Shown here piece after piece: positions 35,031-45,717 of a stretch of 64,000 bases of DNA. Source of the stretch: Gigaspora rosea. Taxonomy: Eukaryota > Glomeromycota > Glomeromycetes > Diversisporales > Gigasporaceae. Numbering within the stretch: position 1 is the first letter of the stretch; every line of letters starts with the position of its first letter. The translations under genes were made by a program, and so were the position numbers. The stretch covers positions 33,438 to 97,437 of the forward strand of contig QKWP01000254.1 of the NCBI GenBank assembly GCA_003550325.1. Direction: 5' to 3'. The notes beneath the pieces were generated by a model. It did no database searches and was not told the origin of the DNA. It saw nothing but the letters and a program-made list of their open reading frames with translations.

Positions 35031-35395
35031 GGGCCGTATCATTAATCACCTAATTATTTTTTATCATATATATAGGGTCTTTGCCTTGAAAATGACCTTA
35101 CGGGGCCATGTAGATCTTATGAATAAAAATTAAAATTTCTAGCTATCTAGTAATCCAATTTAAATAAACTTTTTTTTATTTTGTAGAGTTTAGTGACTTC
35201 TACAAAATAAAAAAAAATTATTTGAATTGGATTATCGGATGGCTAGAAATTTTAATTTTTATTCATAAGATTTACATATCCCTGTAAAATCATTTTCAAG
35301 GCAAAGACCCCAGATAGTCAAATTCCTTATATATAATTTCACTTTTTTTTTACTCCCTTCCCCTCTAAAAAATCAACTGATTTTTGTCACTTTTC
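35031..35395 (+). mobile_element. MITE GGGCAGTATCATTAATCACC family, copy 3, interrupted
   Basis: Ends GGGCCGTATCATTAATCACC and, from the right, GAAAAGTGACAAAAATCAGT; TTA on both sides (35028-35030, 35396-35398). The 150-bp element is interrupted by a foldback at 35075-35311. Intact relatives at 36750-36899 and 48545-48695. Confidence 0.8.
35075..35311. mobile_element. Foldback MITE, GGGTCTTTGCCTTGAAAATG family, nested
   Basis: 237 bp, palindromic over nearly its full length: GGGTCTTTGCCTTGAAAATG at the left and the same from the right; arms continue with TAAAATTTCTAGC. A diverged relative is at 62478-62711; a short one with similar ends at 49677-49765. Confidence 0.85.
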
Positions 35396-35740
35396 TTAAT
35401 ATTTTTAACTGATTGAGCCTATCATAAAGTGCCGATTATTTTCCTATTACTTGTTTAAAACTTATATCTTAACAAAGTTCATAAGGATGGTGATATATAT
35501 TATATAATATTATTATATTTTACTATACTCTTTACTCTCTTCATTCTATATAAGAGAAATTTGATTGGCTATTATAAACTTCTATATTTAATATAAGATA
35601 TTAGAGACCCCTCTTTCTTCTTAAAATATTACATAATATCTGTTATTATTCTAAAAGCAAAGTTGTAATTAATTCAATTAATTGCAATTATTATTTTTTT
35701 TTTATATTAAAGTTTCTGTTATAGGTGATAAGCTTTTATT
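35396..35740. other. AT-rich spacer
   Basis: No supported features. Confidence 0.4.
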
Positions 35741-36478
35741 CAAATATGTAAATTATGGGGACCTTTGCAAGCACCCAATATTTGTTACATAGATAAGAAT
35801 ACAACTAGATACAACTTTTGGTTGTCTAATTGAAGCAGTTTGCCCAAAGGTTTTATACTAGATACTATACCTGCAACCCAACTAGAGAATTGCCTATTTA
35901 AACTCTCTGGTCCTAGTTTCTTTTGCTAATTCTACTTGTATCACTAATATAGCCCTCCAATATATTAGTCAGTTGAGATCAGTTTTGGATACTAACAATA
36001 TTCCCTTAGGACTAGTTATCCTTATGAAAAACTTAGTAGAGCAGTCCTTGTTCTATACAGATATTATTTATACTTCGGTAACTTATATATTTACTAAGGC
36101 TTATACTTGCAGTTAGGGATACTCTGCAACCACTACTGTTACCTACTTCTGCAAGGACCCCGAAATATACATAGATAGGTCAGGTTAATTATAGTATTAC
36201 TAAAAAAGGAAAGATTTGCAGAAAAACTTCAAAAATAAGCAAAAAATTACTATAAATAGAAAAGATCATTATAAAAAACCTCAAAAATAAGCAAACCCAT
36301 ACCTAACCTATCTATGTATATTTCAGGGTCCTCTTCTGCCCCTTGTAAAGTTTGTTTTAATACCAGTACCTACTATTATTTTCCTACAAGTTTTTTTCCT
36401 AGTATATCCCAAACTTCTAATTTAGTTGGTTCAGAAGGATCGATTTACCTGGTGTTAAATACTATTATGGTTTTTTTA
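35741..36478 (-). mobile_element. SINE-like retroposon, 5'-truncated, minus strand, with nested MITE
   Basis: Collinear with the 3' part of the 1-kb SINE-like family read on the minus strand; the tRNA-like head is missing. 36153-36332 is a later insertion. The 86-codon plus frame at 36314-36574 is antisense and not a gene. Confidence 0.75.
36153..36332. mobile_element. MITE inserted in the SINE-like copy
   Basis: 180 bp. Ends AAGGACCCCGAAATATACAT and, from the right, AGGACCCTGAAATATACAT, continuing into AGATAGGT. CTTCTGC lies on both sides (36146-36152, 36333-36339); other SINE copies have a single equivalent of this heptamer there. A 7-bp duplication does not point to one superfamily. Confidence 0.88.
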
Positions 36479-36749
36479 ATTGCAATTATTACATCATTAT
36501 ATAGTATTAATTTTAATAGTATATACCCTAGTATCGGTATAAAAATTTTACCCTATGTAATTATTGGCCAATAAAAAATTATAATTTGGTATAATATAAT
36601 ACAACTAGGATAATTCAGAAAAATTCAAAACAAATATTTCAAAATGGTTCTTTTGTTAAAAAAAAAAGCTTATTTTTTAAAAGTTTGTATAAGAAACTAT
36701 TTTTTGAACTAACAAAAGGTTTTTTTTAAATGATTTTACTATATAATAA

Positions 36750-36899
36750 GGGGAGTAACAAAAATCAGGTGATTTTTTAGGGTGGGAGGGGGTAAAAAAA
36801 AATGAAATTATATATAAGAAACCTGACTATTTATATATTAAAGAAGAGGGAGGGGGTAGGCCTCTGATAAAAATAATCAGGTGATTAATGACACGGCCC
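36750..36899 (-). mobile_element. MITE GGGCAGTATCATTAATCACC family, copy 1
   Basis: 150 bp, minus orientation: left GGGGAGTAACAAAAATCAGG, right end read inward GGGCCGTGTCATTAATCACC. TAA on both sides. Interior has the purine-rich GGGAGGGGGT blocks of the family. Confidence 0.85.
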
Positions 36900-36902
36900 T
36901 AA

Positions 36903-37213
36903 TCTAAATCAAAGCCCAAACTGAGCACTTACTCTAACCCTAATCTAATATAAATAAACTTGAAAGAATTTTAGTACTAATATAAAATTTTTATGCCAAT
37001 ACTAGAGTGCAAAACTTATGTTTTTGAAACTCTAGTACTTATTTTTTTGTTACTTCTAAATGTACTCTAAAATTTATATACTTTTATGATATTAATACCC
37101 TATATTGCTAAAAATAAGCTACTTTTTTTTGCTAATTTTTAACAAAAAAAATTTGGAGTAGCCTATTTTCAAATTATTTACTATTTTAAATAATTTAAGG
37201 CACAACAAAGAGA
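36903..37213. other. Spacer with relic of AAAATAAGCTAC-type element
   Basis: ACCCTATATTGCTAAAAATA followed by AGCTAC near 37097-37122 matches mariner-like MITE termini, so the element at 37216-37509 may be nested in an older relative whose right end is blurred. Confidence 0.4.
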
Positions 37214-37215
37214 TA

Positions 37216-37509
37216 CTGTATATTTCCGAAAATAAGCTACTTTTTTGGGCCAAAAATTACACAAAAAAACGTGGGGTAGCTTATTTTTAGCATATAGGCA
37301 TTTTTGAAAAATTGAAAAATTTACTAATAAAAAATTGTCCAAATGACACAAATTTTTATTGTAGGTGTATTTTGATGCGCTAAACAAGTTTACTTAATCA
37401 AACTTTTGAAGTTTACTTAGTAAAAAAAAAGTTTTATATGTAGCAACTGCCAACGCGTTTTTTGAGATTTTTGAAAAAATCTGAGTAGCTTATTTTTGGG
37501 AATATATAG
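37216..37509. mobile_element. Mariner-like MITE with core B
   Basis: 294 bp. Ends CTGTATATTTCCGAAAATAA and, from the right, CTATATATTCCCAAAAATAA, both into GCTAC; TA on each side. Interior shows core-B words (AAGTTTACTTAGTA, TTTTGATGCGCTAAACAAG). The 68-codon minus frame here is not a gene. Confidence 0.8.
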
Positions 37510-37629
37510 TAGCTTATTTTTGAATACAAAACTCTAATAAGTAAAATTTATAACAATAAATAAATAAATATACTGTAAACAATAAATAAATATATTGTAT
37601 AAACATGCACATAAAATCAGAAATAGCTT

Positions 37630-37885
37630 ATAAAGCGATTTTTGATCAATCAATTATAATCACTATATGGTAAAGTCCAAATTTTACTAAGTAAATCGAT
37701 TAAAATCACTTAAATAAACTTGTTCAGAAGATCAAAATACATATATTTTTAAAAATTTTATATAAATTGGAGAAATTTTTATTATTTGACTTTTAATTTT
37801 TATACTCAACAGCTTTTTTTAAAAAAAAATTATTGAACATAAAAATTAAAAGTTAAATAATAAAAAGTTCTTTGTTTTCAGGGTA
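37630..37885 (+). repeat. Core-B relic
   Basis: Matches the left arm of 20769-21366: TGGTAAAGTCCAAATTTTAC, AGTAAATCGATTAAAAT, GATCAAAATACA and a hairpin around TATTATTTGACTTTTAATTT. Termini not found. Confidence 0.55.
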
Positions 37886-38094
37886 TAAGGTAATAGGACC
37901 TATTTTTAGAAATGATCCTATTGTTAGAAATCTTTTATTTTTTGTCACAACGCACTATAAAACACAAATTTTTTTAAACAAGTCATGTGAATACAATATA
38001 TAAGTTGAATATATTATGTTATATAAAATTAACCATTTGTATAACAATAGAACTATATTTACTACTCTAGTAACTTTTGAAGCAATTACAAAGA

Positions 38095-38762
38095 CAAATT
38101 AGCTAATTTACAAATTTGATAATAAGTTTTGATCTACTAAACTGTTTTTAGATAATTTTGCTACCAAAATATTTGTCTTAATAAGACGATTCTAACAAGC
38201 CCAAAATCATTAAAATCTGATCACAGAATCCCAAGATTGTTATGATTTTGTACTATTTTATTAGTTGTCCGGAGCGTAGCGGAGGACTCTCCATTTCTGA
38301 ACAATATCCAAATTTTGTCTGTTTGTCCGCACATGTGATTTGTTTGTACTACATGATTACCCAATTGCATAACCATGTGACTGTACGTATTAGAGCTCAG
38401 ACTTAAATTTTGTTTGTCTGTCCGCTCATGTGATTTGTACTACCTGATCTACCCAATTGCATTGCTGTGTGACCGTACGTACTAGAGCTCAGACTTGAAT
38501 TTTGTCTGTCTGTCCGGCATGTGATTTGTGCTACATAATCTACCCAATTGTATCACTATGTGACCATACATCCAGCTCTGGACATATAACAGTTCCTGTT
38601 AACCTAGTAAATTATAGTAATTTAAAATTTACTAATAAAATAGTACAAAATTGGTGATAATTTTGGGATCCTGTGATTAGATTTTACTGATTTTGAACTT
38701 GTTAAAATCATTTTATTGAGATGAACATTTTGGGTACAAAATTATTTAAAACAGATCAGTTA
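38095..38762. repeat. Palindrome family P1, interrupted copy
   Basis: Left arm 38095-38269 and right arm about 38620-38760 are inverted copies (TTTTGATCTACTAAACTG, AATCCCAAGATTGTTATG) and match the units of the 642-bp palindrome at 52771-53412. Between them lies the GTCCGGAGC repeat. Confidence 0.65.
38270..38600 (+). repeat. Dispersed 'GTCCGGAGCGAAGC' repeat, copy 2, with internal tandem units
   Basis: Starts TTGTCCGGAGCGTAGCGGAG. Three tandem units of about 120 bp follow, each with TTTGTCTGTCTGTCCG-like and GTGATTTGTACTAC words (about 38310, 38410, 38495). Non-coding. Confidence 0.6.
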
Positions 38763-38787
38763 GGCCGTGCAAATAAAATTAATTAGT

Positions 38788-39145
38788 AGTCCGCAGTTAA
38801 AGGGAACAAATTTCATAGTAAAAATCAGCGGGCATGTGACTATTACCTTATATAGTAAGTGGAACGTCATGTGCTTAAATTCATAAGAAAAAACTCTATA
38901 GTAAACAATTGAAAAATACTCGTATCTTATGATCTATCAAACCGATTTTTGATGATTTTACTACCATTAGAATCACAAGAATTTGCTCTACAACTTTCAA
39001 TTAAGCAATAAGAAAGAGTTACTTAATAAAAAAATTACTTTTATATGTAAGCAAGCCCCATTCGCACACTATAGAAATTTACTATTAAATTCCGCTGTGA
39101 TTTATTATAAAATGTCGATCATTTTATACCCTTTATCTGCGATCT
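38788..39145. mobile_element. Nested TIR element in the left end of the GGCCGTG element
   Basis: Splits AATTAATT from TTGTTTCTCG, which are adjacent in the 55129 copy. Inverted ends CCGCAGTTAAAGGG and, from the right, TCGCAGATAAAGGG. It includes a one-arm relic of the foldback at 4043-4578 (GAATTTGCTCTACAACTTTC). Confidence 0.65.
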
Positions 39146-39284
39146 TCCACTTAATTGTTTCTCGTAACATATTAAGGTTAAAAGACACCCGGGACCCGGT
39201 TGTTATTGTATAAGTATTAAAAAATGTTATATAAAATTTTAAATACATATTTTTATTTATTTATTTTTTTACTATTATTAGTTT

Positions 39285-39585
39285 CATATTAGGGGCAGAA
39301 TTTTTTTTTTGAATTGTCATAGTTGCGCATAACTATGACAATTCAAAAAAATAATTCTGCCCTAATAAGTTTTCGCACAACTATAACAATTCAAAAAAAA
39401 AAATTCAGCCTTAATAAGTCTTCGCGAAGACTTATTAGGGCAGATTTTTTTTTTACTTGTCATAGTTGCACGAAAACATATTAAGACAGAATTTTTTTAA
39501 AAATTGTCATAGTTGCGCGAAAACTTATTAGGGCAGAATTTTTTTTGAGTTGTGCGAAGACTTATTAGAACAGAATTTTACCAAT
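39285..39585. repeat. Array of alternating inverted units
   Basis: A unit of about 55-70 bp (CTTATTAGGGCAGAATTTTT, TTGAATTGTCATAGTTGCGC, GAAAAC) occurs five to six times in alternating orientation, giving stacked hairpins such as TTGCGCATAACTATGACAA and TCTTCGCGAAGACTTATTA. Non-coding. Confidence 0.7.
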
Positions 39586-40722
39586 AAAAAAAGGCAGTAT
39601 TCATTGTATTTCGTCATCTACAGTATTCAGTCGTTCTTAATTAATCGATTACTAGTTAGTTACGTTGAGGAAGCAGCTTGAAAATTTGAGAACACTCCTA
39701 ACTGATCGAACGTGCTTGTCATTTGTTAGTGGTCGAAATATTGTTCAATCAATTTCGATTAATCGAAATTAATTACTTTTATAAATGCGGGTTTTAAATT
39801 TTAGCCAAGCAGAATAATTATGAAAAAAAAGGCCGGGTCTGGGTTTTTTTTGACTGAAATGACTAAATACGACCTTTTTAGCTATTTAGATTATTTTATT
39901 AATTATAGTAATAGAGTCACGGAACATTTAATTTGTTGTGTCAAAGAAATATTTTATTTTTTTTATAAGAACTTATAACTACCAAGTAAAGTACTTATTC
40001 CCCGGATTTTTTCAGCTCCAATAGGAGCCGAAGAGAAAAATCAAGGGAATAATTGTCTATTATTATCGGTATACTAGCATTTGCTATTCTTTTTATTTTG
40101 TGTAATTTTGGTATAGTATATGGCGGCTTTACCTATTTTTTTGTGGACTTACGTGTATTTTTAGCAATACAGGAATCAATTACAGTCATCCTCCCCTATA
40201 ATCACACAGTTGGGCACGTACCAATCAGGTGATTATAAAGAAGTGTGACTGTATAAAGGTTACCTCTATATAATCGCATGTATATTAAAAAATAATTAAT
40301 GTGATTTAATAGGGTAAATATACTAGGAACGTAGTCTTGCAAATAATAGAGTATGGTTACCTGCCATCTAGATCGTTCGTAAAATCCCGCATTTGATTGG
40401 ACATTAAAAGTATATAATTTTACATGTCAAAATGCTGTGCTAGTGTAACATGCTATTCTTTTTAATGTGTTATATAGTTAACTTTATCTATATTTTTACG
40501 TGTTAATAATATTAAAGTGTGACATGTGGTTAACACTTTTTTTTTTGGCGCAATGAACTGTTGCTTCATGTGATAGCAATGAGTGACTGACTACACCTTC
40601 TCTAACATTCCTGCCAGATTCTTACTCGAGTATACCAGCTTTCATATTCATATTACTCTGAGATAACATATTCGTCATACATTGTAATATTGTATTATGG
40701 AACAATATGTTATTATATATGT

Positions 40723-41690
40723 CAAACATGGCATTGAAATGAAACCTACCTGAAACTAGTTTCAGTTTTGGAACGGTTCTAAACTGAAACTAGTTTCAGA
40801 TTTGTTAAAAAAAAATCGAAACTCCGAAACCTGAAATCCCGAAACTATAAACCGAAACCCAACCCTATAATCTGAAACTCAAAAATATAACAAAGTTGCC
40901 ATTTTTAATGAACTCAAAAGTAAAATTATTTTTGAATAAATTAAATATACCAGATACTATAGATCTTTTTTTAATTATGTTTTCGGCAATTTTTTTCACT
41001 GCCTCAGTTTGTTCGGGGTTTTTTTAAAGCTAGTCAACTTTATTTTTAATTTCATACCATTATTACTACTGATTTCAAAATTCTAGGACGATAGAAAAAA
41101 TTTCCAATAATAATCGATAAGTATTTTATGCCTTTTGATACCAACAATTGATTTAATTCTGCGGTAACTAATTAATTCTATCATTAGTAGATATGGACAT
41201 ACTAATTACTTATTATTACGTAATAAGTAAAAAAAACTGATGCTTGCAAAATCAACCTTTAGATATATAACATACATCAGTGCGATTAATGTATATTAAA
41301 GAGATACATAGCATACATCAGTGCATTTGATGTATAATTGAAAGAGATATATAATACATTAATGTAATCAATATACAGTATATGGAAGTTGGGTAGTTTT
41401 TGGTGTTCAGGTGATTGAATGAGGTTTCGGGTTTCGGGTAAGGTTTCGAGTTTGGATAAGGTTTCAGAAGTTATAATCCGAAGCCGAAACTTTCAGATTT
41501 GGCACAAAAGGGTTTCGGCACCAACTTTGGAGAGAATAAACAAATAAGTTATTGAAGTTTGGCAGTTTCGAGGTTTCGGTTGAGGTTTTGGGTTTTGGGT
41601 GAGGTTTCAAGTTTCGGATAAGGTTCCGGAAGCTATAATCTGAAACCCGAAACTTTCGGAATCGCCAAAAAAGGTTTCGTTGCCATCCTG
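40723..41690. mobile_element. Non-autonomous hAT element with GGTTTCGG subterminal repeats
   Basis: 968 bp. Exact 8-bp duplication ATATATGT (40715-40722, 41691-41698). Ends CAAACATGGCATTGAAA and, from the right, CAGGATGGCAACGAAA. Left subterminal region has CTGAAACTAGTTTCAG palindromes and GAAACC words; right region has many GGTTTCGGGT/GAAACCCGAAAC words over 300 bp. No transposase. Confidence 0.88.
41264..41380 (+). repeat. Three tandem ~40-bp units
   Basis: ACATACATCAGTGCGATTAA and variants repeat three times, period near 42 bp, inside the hAT element. Confidence 0.65.
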
Positions 41691-41935
41691 ATATATGTGA
41701 ATTTTATTTGTTTCAGTAATATCTTATAATTAACAGTATCAGGAACGTAGTTATGCTTGCATAACGTGTAAGGTTAACTGCCATCTAGAATGGTGTCTGC
41801 AAAATCTATGCTTTTGATTGGGCGTATGATTTCACATGCTAAGAGGCTGTGCTAATGCAACATAATGTTATTGTACTTATAAATATCATATGACTCAAGT
41901 GAGAATATTTCATGCCATTTATTTAATAATATCAG

Positions 41936-42180
41936 GTTTTGATCAACTTACCAATAATTACTTCACAGAAAACTTAATCGCAGAGAATTAATTTCAAGCA
42001 AGGTTATATTACAATCAATTAATTCATAGATAAGTCCGTTTCATAAAAAGTTATTTTACCAAAAGCTAATTTTGCAGGCAAATTATTCTAGTAATTGTCG
42101 TCAGAGTTAAGTTTAGATTTAAATGGTGCAATTTATAAAAAAATTGTCGGTACAATATATTGAATTAATTGTCTGTAAAA
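41936..42180 (+). repeat. Dispersed repeat R2, copy 2
   Basis: Same-strand relative of 556-792; see there. Confidence 0.6.
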
Positions 42181-42468
42181 TAACCTTGCTGTAAAATAAT
42201 AATCTATAATCTAAGTTTTCAACAAGCATTTGTTGGTGAAATGATACGGATGTAGATTCATTTATTTATTACAGTATGTGTTGAATGTTTTATTTTTATA
42301 TTTTGTCCACAATAATAATGAGGTTTTAACCCTTCAAAAACTAATTTATTACAATACTAATTATATTATATAGTTAGTTAATGGATGAGCAGCAACCAAT
42401 AACAGTTTTATTTGCAGGCAAAAGATTCGAAGGACTACAGGTAATCGTTTTTACATGACAATTAAAAA

Positions 42469-42550
42469 GCATCTGGCTTTGAATTTAATGTGCTAACCTG
42501 GACCACGAAGGGGTTCGGGATACTAGCGCATTAAATTCAAAGCCAGATGC
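42469..42550. repeat. Perfect 22-bp inverted repeat hairpin
   Basis: GCATCTGGCTTTGAATTTAA plus TG pairs exactly with the right arm, loop of 38 bp richer in G/C than the surroundings. Either a miniature element or a small-RNA-type hairpin; nothing decides between them. Confidence 0.75.
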
Positions 42551-43196
42551 GCTTTTATTGGATGCGAAATTCTGGTAACAGATTTATTTTTATTTTTTTT
42601 TATAACAAATAAATCACTTAGCTTAATCAAGTCTATTTGGCATATAAATAATATTTTACAATCTACATTTATCTTTAAAAAGAAAACAGTATAATGTAAA
42701 TAATATATTCTAATATAACATTCCTGGTTTTAGCACGACTGCATCACGTAGCTGCCCTAATTTAACATACTTCTATTTTTAGAATGCCTTTTTTTCAACT
42801 TATCGGGTTTGTTAAATTAAAAAATTAATGTTTTTTAGATTGTGATTATATAGAAGGAGTTTTATTATTAAAATTGTTCAACAAATTCTGAAAAAATGTG
42901 ATAGTGATTATAGTATAATTGTGACTGTATAGAGAGAGTTTTAATAATAAAAAAACGGGAATTTAAAATCATGTGACTGTATAGAGTTTGTGACTGTATG
43001 GGAGGTGACTATATGGAGGAACGACTGTATTTCATCAATCTCCTGATCAGTAGGCAAGTATCACTATGGGCTTTAGTATTTGATTTTTCTTTTTCTAACA
43101 CAAAGCTAATTTGTTATTATTTTTTTTTTAAACAAATAAAACTTTAGCTTTAAACATTTAATATAACTTACCATCCGTATAAAATTTAAGATCAAC

Positions 43197-43350
43197 TTGA
43201 ATTAGTGTAGACAGGTAGGTTCTACAGACTTGAAATAGCGTAGGCAGGCATTGCAAATTTGGAACACGTAGACAGGTACTACAGACTTGGATGAGTGTTG
43301 GCAGGTACTACAGACTTGGATGAGTGTTGGCAGGTGCTAAAGACTTCATT
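43197..43350 (+). repeat. Minisatellite, 29-bp unit
   Basis: GGCAGGTACTACAGACTTGG plus ATGAGTGTT repeats; the two right-hand units are nearly identical, and two or three left-hand units are degenerate with changed spacing. Confidence 0.75.
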
Positions 43351-43621
43351 AACCAGGTTCTTAAGACCTGGATTTTCATTAACAGAAACTAATTGTAAGA
43401 TTCGGTAAAAGCCTTTAAAGGCTAGACATATAACATTACAGTTTATAATATGGAGCACACACTTCAGATTTCAAATTTTATGTTTTGGGGAGCATAGCGA
43501 AAGTATTTCAAAAAAAGATTATCAATGAAATCTATTTATACTATTGCTCAAAGTCTAATGTGATACACATTATGTTTATTAGTATAAATCCGTTATCGCA
43601 TGCTACGCAGCAATAACTGCC

Positions 43622-43677
43622 GTATCGTGTGCTTAAAATCTACTGGCCCAGGGCCAGTAGATTTTAACACACGATAC
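43622..43677. repeat. Near-perfect 27-bp hairpin
   Basis: GTATCGTGTGCTTAAAATCT with ACTGGCCC pairs with its inverse, with almost no loop (one base difference and one gap). Lies near the right end of the GGCCGTG element. Confidence 0.75.
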
Positions 43678-43789
43678 TTTACATATTTTACTATTTATTA
43701 TTTATATATATAAAATAACATTTTAATTTTTTTAAAAAAGGCACCTGGCCGGGTTACGAGAAACAATTATATTTGTTTGCACGGCCTTA

Positions 43790-44220
43790 ATCAAAACTTA
43801 TTATCAAATTTTGTAAATTAGCTTATAAAATACAAGATAAAGTAAATAAATATTAAACAAAAAACATTGTAGGATAACACAGAAATACAGTTTTTACAAA
43901 GATCAACCTTTGCTTGAAGACTCCTTTGTATTGTTATCCTATATCCACTTCTTCAAAGATATTAGGTAACTAGAGCGATCTTAGACAGTGAACACTTTGT
44001 GTAACCTCACTTTGTTACTGTGATATATCTAAGTCGGAAGGCGTTTTTTAATAAAACTTAACAAAGAAGATTTAAGGCAATTTGCAATTACGAAAGAGGC
44101 TACAATTAGAAGTATATGAGGATACTAATAATTGTTTAATTTGTGTAGTTAATAGTTGTTTTTATTATTGAAAGAGTATGAAGACTCGATGTTGAACTTG
44201 GGGTCCACATCGGCCGCTTT
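43790..44220. other. Spacer with weak hairpins
   Basis: GTAGGATAACACAGAAATAC and TTGTATTGTTATCCTATA (43869-43943) are inverted, separated by a mixed-composition loop. No RNA family recognised. Confidence 0.35.
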
Positions 44221-44224
44221 TATA

Positions 44225-44412
44225 CATTTTTGTTTTTCACAAATGTAACGGACTATATCTATTACATGTGCAATAAATGCTATATCTATTACTAATAAAA
44301 TATATAGTATAAATGATATAAATGTAATATATGAAATAAATGATATATGTGTTATAAATAAAATATAGAGTATATATGCTATAAATATGACATGTTTTAT
44401 AAATGCCATATA
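44225..44412 (+). repeat. Degenerate AATGATATA microsatellite
   Basis: About a dozen degenerate copies of ATAAATGATATA. It creates the apparent 98-codon Ile-rich minus-strand frame at 44149-44445, which is therefore not a gene. Confidence 0.7.
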
Positions 44413-44439
44413 TGCGTTTTGGCGCGCAGTAGATCGCCT

Positions 44440-44600
44440 AGCCAATCAAATTGTAGATCTGATACTTGATCATCTATTGGTTCCGATCTTGGTAACCAAT
44501 GGTCGTACAGGGATGATCTATAGCTCATTCGAACCGTCTTATCGAGCTGAGTCGAATGGTGGTTGTTTCATCGAATTCTAATTACTGGATCGAGAGTTAT
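44440..44600 (+). repeat. ATTCGAACCGTCTTATCGAG module
   Basis: Palindromic module CATTCGAACCGTCTTATCGA plus GCTGAGTCGAATG, related to the ATTCGTCTCACTGAGACGAAT module in 4719-5195 and 6595-6857. The overlapping 64-codon frame is not supported. Confidence 0.45.
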
Positions 44601-45400
44601 GCCCGTTTTTGTGTAATTTTTTATAGGTCAACAGTATATTCGGTATGCAAGCCAAAAGCATTTTCTTACAAAATAACTGGCAGAAGGTAGTGCCCTTGTA
44701 CGAGAAATTTTGGTGAGAATATGAGTTATTCTCTATCGATGAAGTATTCTGTAGTAAAATAGTGGGAATAACAAGAAAATGAGTTTTTTGGACTTACTTA
44801 CATTCAAGTTTTGATACAAGTGACTCCTTTATAACTATCACTTCACTCCTTTTTTTCTTCAAATTTTTTCAAAAAAGTGAGCAATTTAGTTTACCCCCAG
44901 TAAAAGATCGATATCGTTTACTGTTTCCATTTTCAGACGAACTCAGTAGAATGCATCCACGTGTTTGTTTTGGACAACATATTGCTACTCTATGTGACAA
45001 GGAACTTACGTCTATGGCTAAAGAGATATTTGAAGATGAAATGTTTAGTTGAAAGGGCCTATTAATATTAAAGTGAAGCTTTACAATAGAGATATACAAT
45101 TGTTGTAGTTGTTATATAGTTTTTGTTTATGCCTGGCACGGGCTATAATAGTGTACTTATCATAGATTGTTTCTTTTTTTCCTGCCTTTTTCTTCAGTTT
45201 TTCTTTTTCTTTTTTTATCTATTTTGAATTTCATGTAGTTTTTTAGTATTATTCAACTTTTTTATCTTCCCTTTTATTTTTTTGATATGTTTTATTTTTC
45301 TTAGTTGGAATTTTGAATCCTTTTCTTGAGAAGCTTGGAAAAGAAAGATTTAGAAAAAAAGTAGGCAATCATGATAAGTTAAGACGTAAACACCAAATAG
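44601..45400 (+). repeat. Dispersed repeat R3, copy 2
   Basis: Same-strand relative of 1060-1870. It ends with GTAGGCAATCATGATAAG as the other copy ends with GTAGACAGTCATGATAAG. Confidence 0.5.
44865..45051 (+). pseudogene. Unidentified coding-like fragment
   Basis: Open on the plus strand for about 61 codons to a TGA at 45049, with a varied, protein-like composition unlike the AT-rich chance frames: it includes SLPPVKDRYRLLFPFSDE and RVCFGQHIATLCDKEL, ending KEIFEDEMFS. No start codon in a sensible place. A stop-ridden relative sits at about 1340-1485. I do not recognise the family; it may be the 3' end of a dispersed gene or transposon. Confidence 0.4.
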
Positions 45401-45717
45401 CGATATATTAAGTTTTTATACAAAATATTTAATATGAAATTAAAGTTTACTATAGCAGATCGAACATGGGTAATTTGGACTTTAGTCACAAAGAGCTGTG
45501 TTAGTCAGTATTTAAAATTTAGGTAGGCTTAGCTTTAACTTGTATAAAACCTTAGCGTTAATTATATAAACCTAATAAAGTACTGGAATGATTGCTGAAT
45601 AAAAATAAAAAATAAAAATAAACAAAAAACATTAAGAAATAAGAGCAAAAAAAGAACAAAAAGTAGCAAAAAAACAAAAAAACAAAACATAAAAAATAAT
45701 AATATAAAAAAGAATTA
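45401..45717. other. Spacer with A-rich run
   Basis: A-rich simple sequence at 45598-45715 creates a Phe/Leu-rich minus frame that is not a gene. Confidence 0.4.

Larger units (their letters stand above)
40183..43027. mobile_element. Tc1/mariner-like TIR element with nested DNA
   Basis: Ends CAGTCATCCTCCCCTATAAT and, from the right, CAGTCGTTCCTCCATATAGT, both into CAC; TA on each side. CAGT starts and TA sites fit Tc1/mariner. No transposase frame remains. Contains direct repeats (about 40315-40455 with 41735-41880), the hAT element 40723-41690 and the hairpin 42469-42550. Extra GTGACTGTATAGAG repeats lie near the right end. Confidence 0.7.
38763..43786. mobile_element. GGCCGTGCAAA element, copy 1, swollen by nested insertions
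   Basis: Ends GGCCGTGCAAATAAAATTAA and, from the right, GGCCGTGCAAACAAATATAA, each later meeting TTGTTTCTCGTAAC; TTA on both sides (38760-38762, 43787-43789). The left end is split by 38788-39145. The interior holds 39285-39585, 40183-43027 and 43622-43677. The same pair of ends bounds 55129-58696. Without nested DNA the element would be only about 250 bp. Confidence 0.75.

Noticed and set aside
43197-43350. CRISPR-like repeat spacing
   Set aside because: Continuous 29-bp minisatellite without unique spacers; the genome is fungal.
44149-44445. 98-codon Ile-rich minus frame resembling a membrane protein
   Set aside because: Product of a degenerate ATAAATGATATA microsatellite.
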